Positions 21,191 through 22,045 of a stretch of 22,045 nucleotides of DNA are shown piece by piece. The stretch's first letter is position 1; each line of letters starts with the position of its first letter. Source of the stretch: Thermogladius sp. (GTDB lineage Archaea; Thermoproteota; Thermoprotei_A; Sulfolobales; Desulfurococcaceae). Below the pieces are notes generated by a model. It searched no databases and was not told the origin of the DNA. It was given only the letters and a program-made list of their open reading frames with translations. The DNA lies in contig WYEE01000031.1 in the NCBI GenBank assembly GCA_009904025.1, forward strand, positions 1-22,045, in the 5' to 3' direction. The translations under genes were made by a program, and so were the position numbers.

Positions 21191-22045
21191 TTGCCCTTTC
21201 TTTGACAGACCGGTTGAAAAACCTGAAGAGCTATTTGATAGGGAAAGCGAGTTAGAGACTTTGAGGAGGGCTATTAAGAGCTTTGCAATAACCGTAGTTA
21301 CCGGTTTTAGAAGAGTTGGAAAGACGTCGCTCATTAAAGCAGCCACCTATGCTTTGCCACGCGTCTATATTGATGCCAGAAAGTTCGAGTCTTTCCAGTA
21401 CTTAACCTATGAGATATTTATTGAGGAGCTCAAGGCGAGTGTCTCAAGGTTTGTAGCTGTTAATAGAAGAGTGCTTGACTACTTGAAGGCTGTTAAGGGT
21501 GTTAAGGTTCTTGGGCTAGAAATCGAGTTTGATCATGGAAGGTTGAGACCTCTACTGACATCCATTCTTGAAGCCATGGATTTGTGGGCTAGGGATAATG
21601 GAGAAAAGCTGGTTGTAATTATTGACGAGGCTCAGGAGCTCGTTAAGCTTAGAGGATATGATATAATTCCAGCTATCGCATATGCCTACGATAACTTGAG
21701 GAACTTGTCGTTCGTTTTTGCGGGGTCTAAGATTGGCTTGCTCTACCGGTTTCTAAAAGTGGAGGATCCATCATCACCTCTCTACGGCAGGTATGTGGAG
21801 AGGATCGAGTTGAAGCCTTTGAGTAGGGAGAAAGCTATTGAGTTTCTTAGGGAGGGGTTTGAGTATCATGGTGTGAAAGTTGACGAAAACTTCCTGAACA
21901 AGGCTGTAGACAGGGTTGACGGGGTTGTGGGCTGGCTTGCTTACCTGGGGTTAAGAGTTGTTAGCAAAGGTTATGCGGATCCTGCAATAATTAATGAGGT
22001 TCTCGAAGAAGCTTCTAAGATTGCTGTAAACGAGTTCTGCAACTT
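21191..22045 (+). CDS. Archaeal PF01637-type ATPase, 5' start apparently frameshifted, 3' end outside window
   Basis: P-loop ATPase of the expanded archaeal family. In the main frame it reads FFDRPVEKPEELFDRESEL (family N-terminus), then Walker A GFRRVGKTSL (21303-21332) and Walker B VVIIDEAQE (near 21612-21638). An FVFAGSKIGLLYRFL sensor-like segment and a winged-helix-like tail to the window end follow. The frame is blocked by TAG at 21186-21188. After it there is no ATG, GTG or TTG until TTG 21261, which would cut off the conserved FDRE region. A TTG at 21191 has a good ribosome binding site (GAGGTG) but lies in another frame and stops at TGA 21203. Removing one T at 21197-21199 would join that TTG to the frame. 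The role is unknown. Confidence 0.8.

Overview
The window reads as a hyperthermophilic crenarchaeon, most likely of the Desulfurococcales. The evidence is the archaeal translation and secretion gene order (L12-L10-L1-L11-Spt5-SecE-FtsY-prefoldin alpha-LX-aIF6-L31e-L39e), archaeal-only proteins (Nep1, Rnp4, LX), TATA-type promoters about 25 bases before probable transcription starts, frequent TTG and GTG starts, a tRNA gene with a short intron in the anticodon loop, and an anaerobic class III ribonucleotide reductase. The species cannot be named from the sequence alone.

Bases 1-8002 are a nearly continuous minus-strand block of translation genes. In transcription order it runs Rnp4 (RNase P), a YhbY/CRM RNA-binding protein, S19e, a PDCD5-like protein, L39e, L31e, aIF6, LX, prefoldin alpha, FtsY, SecE, Spt5/NusG, L11, L1, L10, L12 and the 5' part of alaS. 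Most joints are stop/start overlaps or gaps under 20 bases, and S19e, the PDCD5-like gene, L12 and alaS have their own TATA boxes. L12 seems to start at an ATA codon, and its last 35 codons are identical at DNA level to those of L10.

Bases 8088-15326 change direction. After nep1 (18S/16S pseudouridine methylation) comes a DNA-precursor neighbourhood: nrdD, nrdG and thyX, then a minus-strand polytopic membrane protein of unknown function, then dcd. Together these genes make dNTPs anaerobically, supply dUMP (Dcd) and methylate it to dTMP (ThyX). Dcd appears to start at CTG.

Bases 15341-19480 hold an intron-containing tRNA-Glu(CUC), a small membrane protein, a roughly 1040-residue superfamily 2 helicase, and a 450-base stretch without a convincing gene. 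Bases 19481-22045 carry a single-domain chromate-type (CHR) transporter, a convergent cation diffusion facilitator, and a PF01637-type archaeal ATPase cut by the window end. The ATPase is preceded by two tandem 18-bp dyads, and its reading frame has no usable start codon, as though a single base has been inserted just after the natural start.

The most unusual signals are the near-cognate starts (ATA for L12, CTG for dcd), the copied stalk-protein tails, and the tandem dyad plus disrupted start of the ATPase. No CRISPR array, insertion sequence or obvious defence island was seen.
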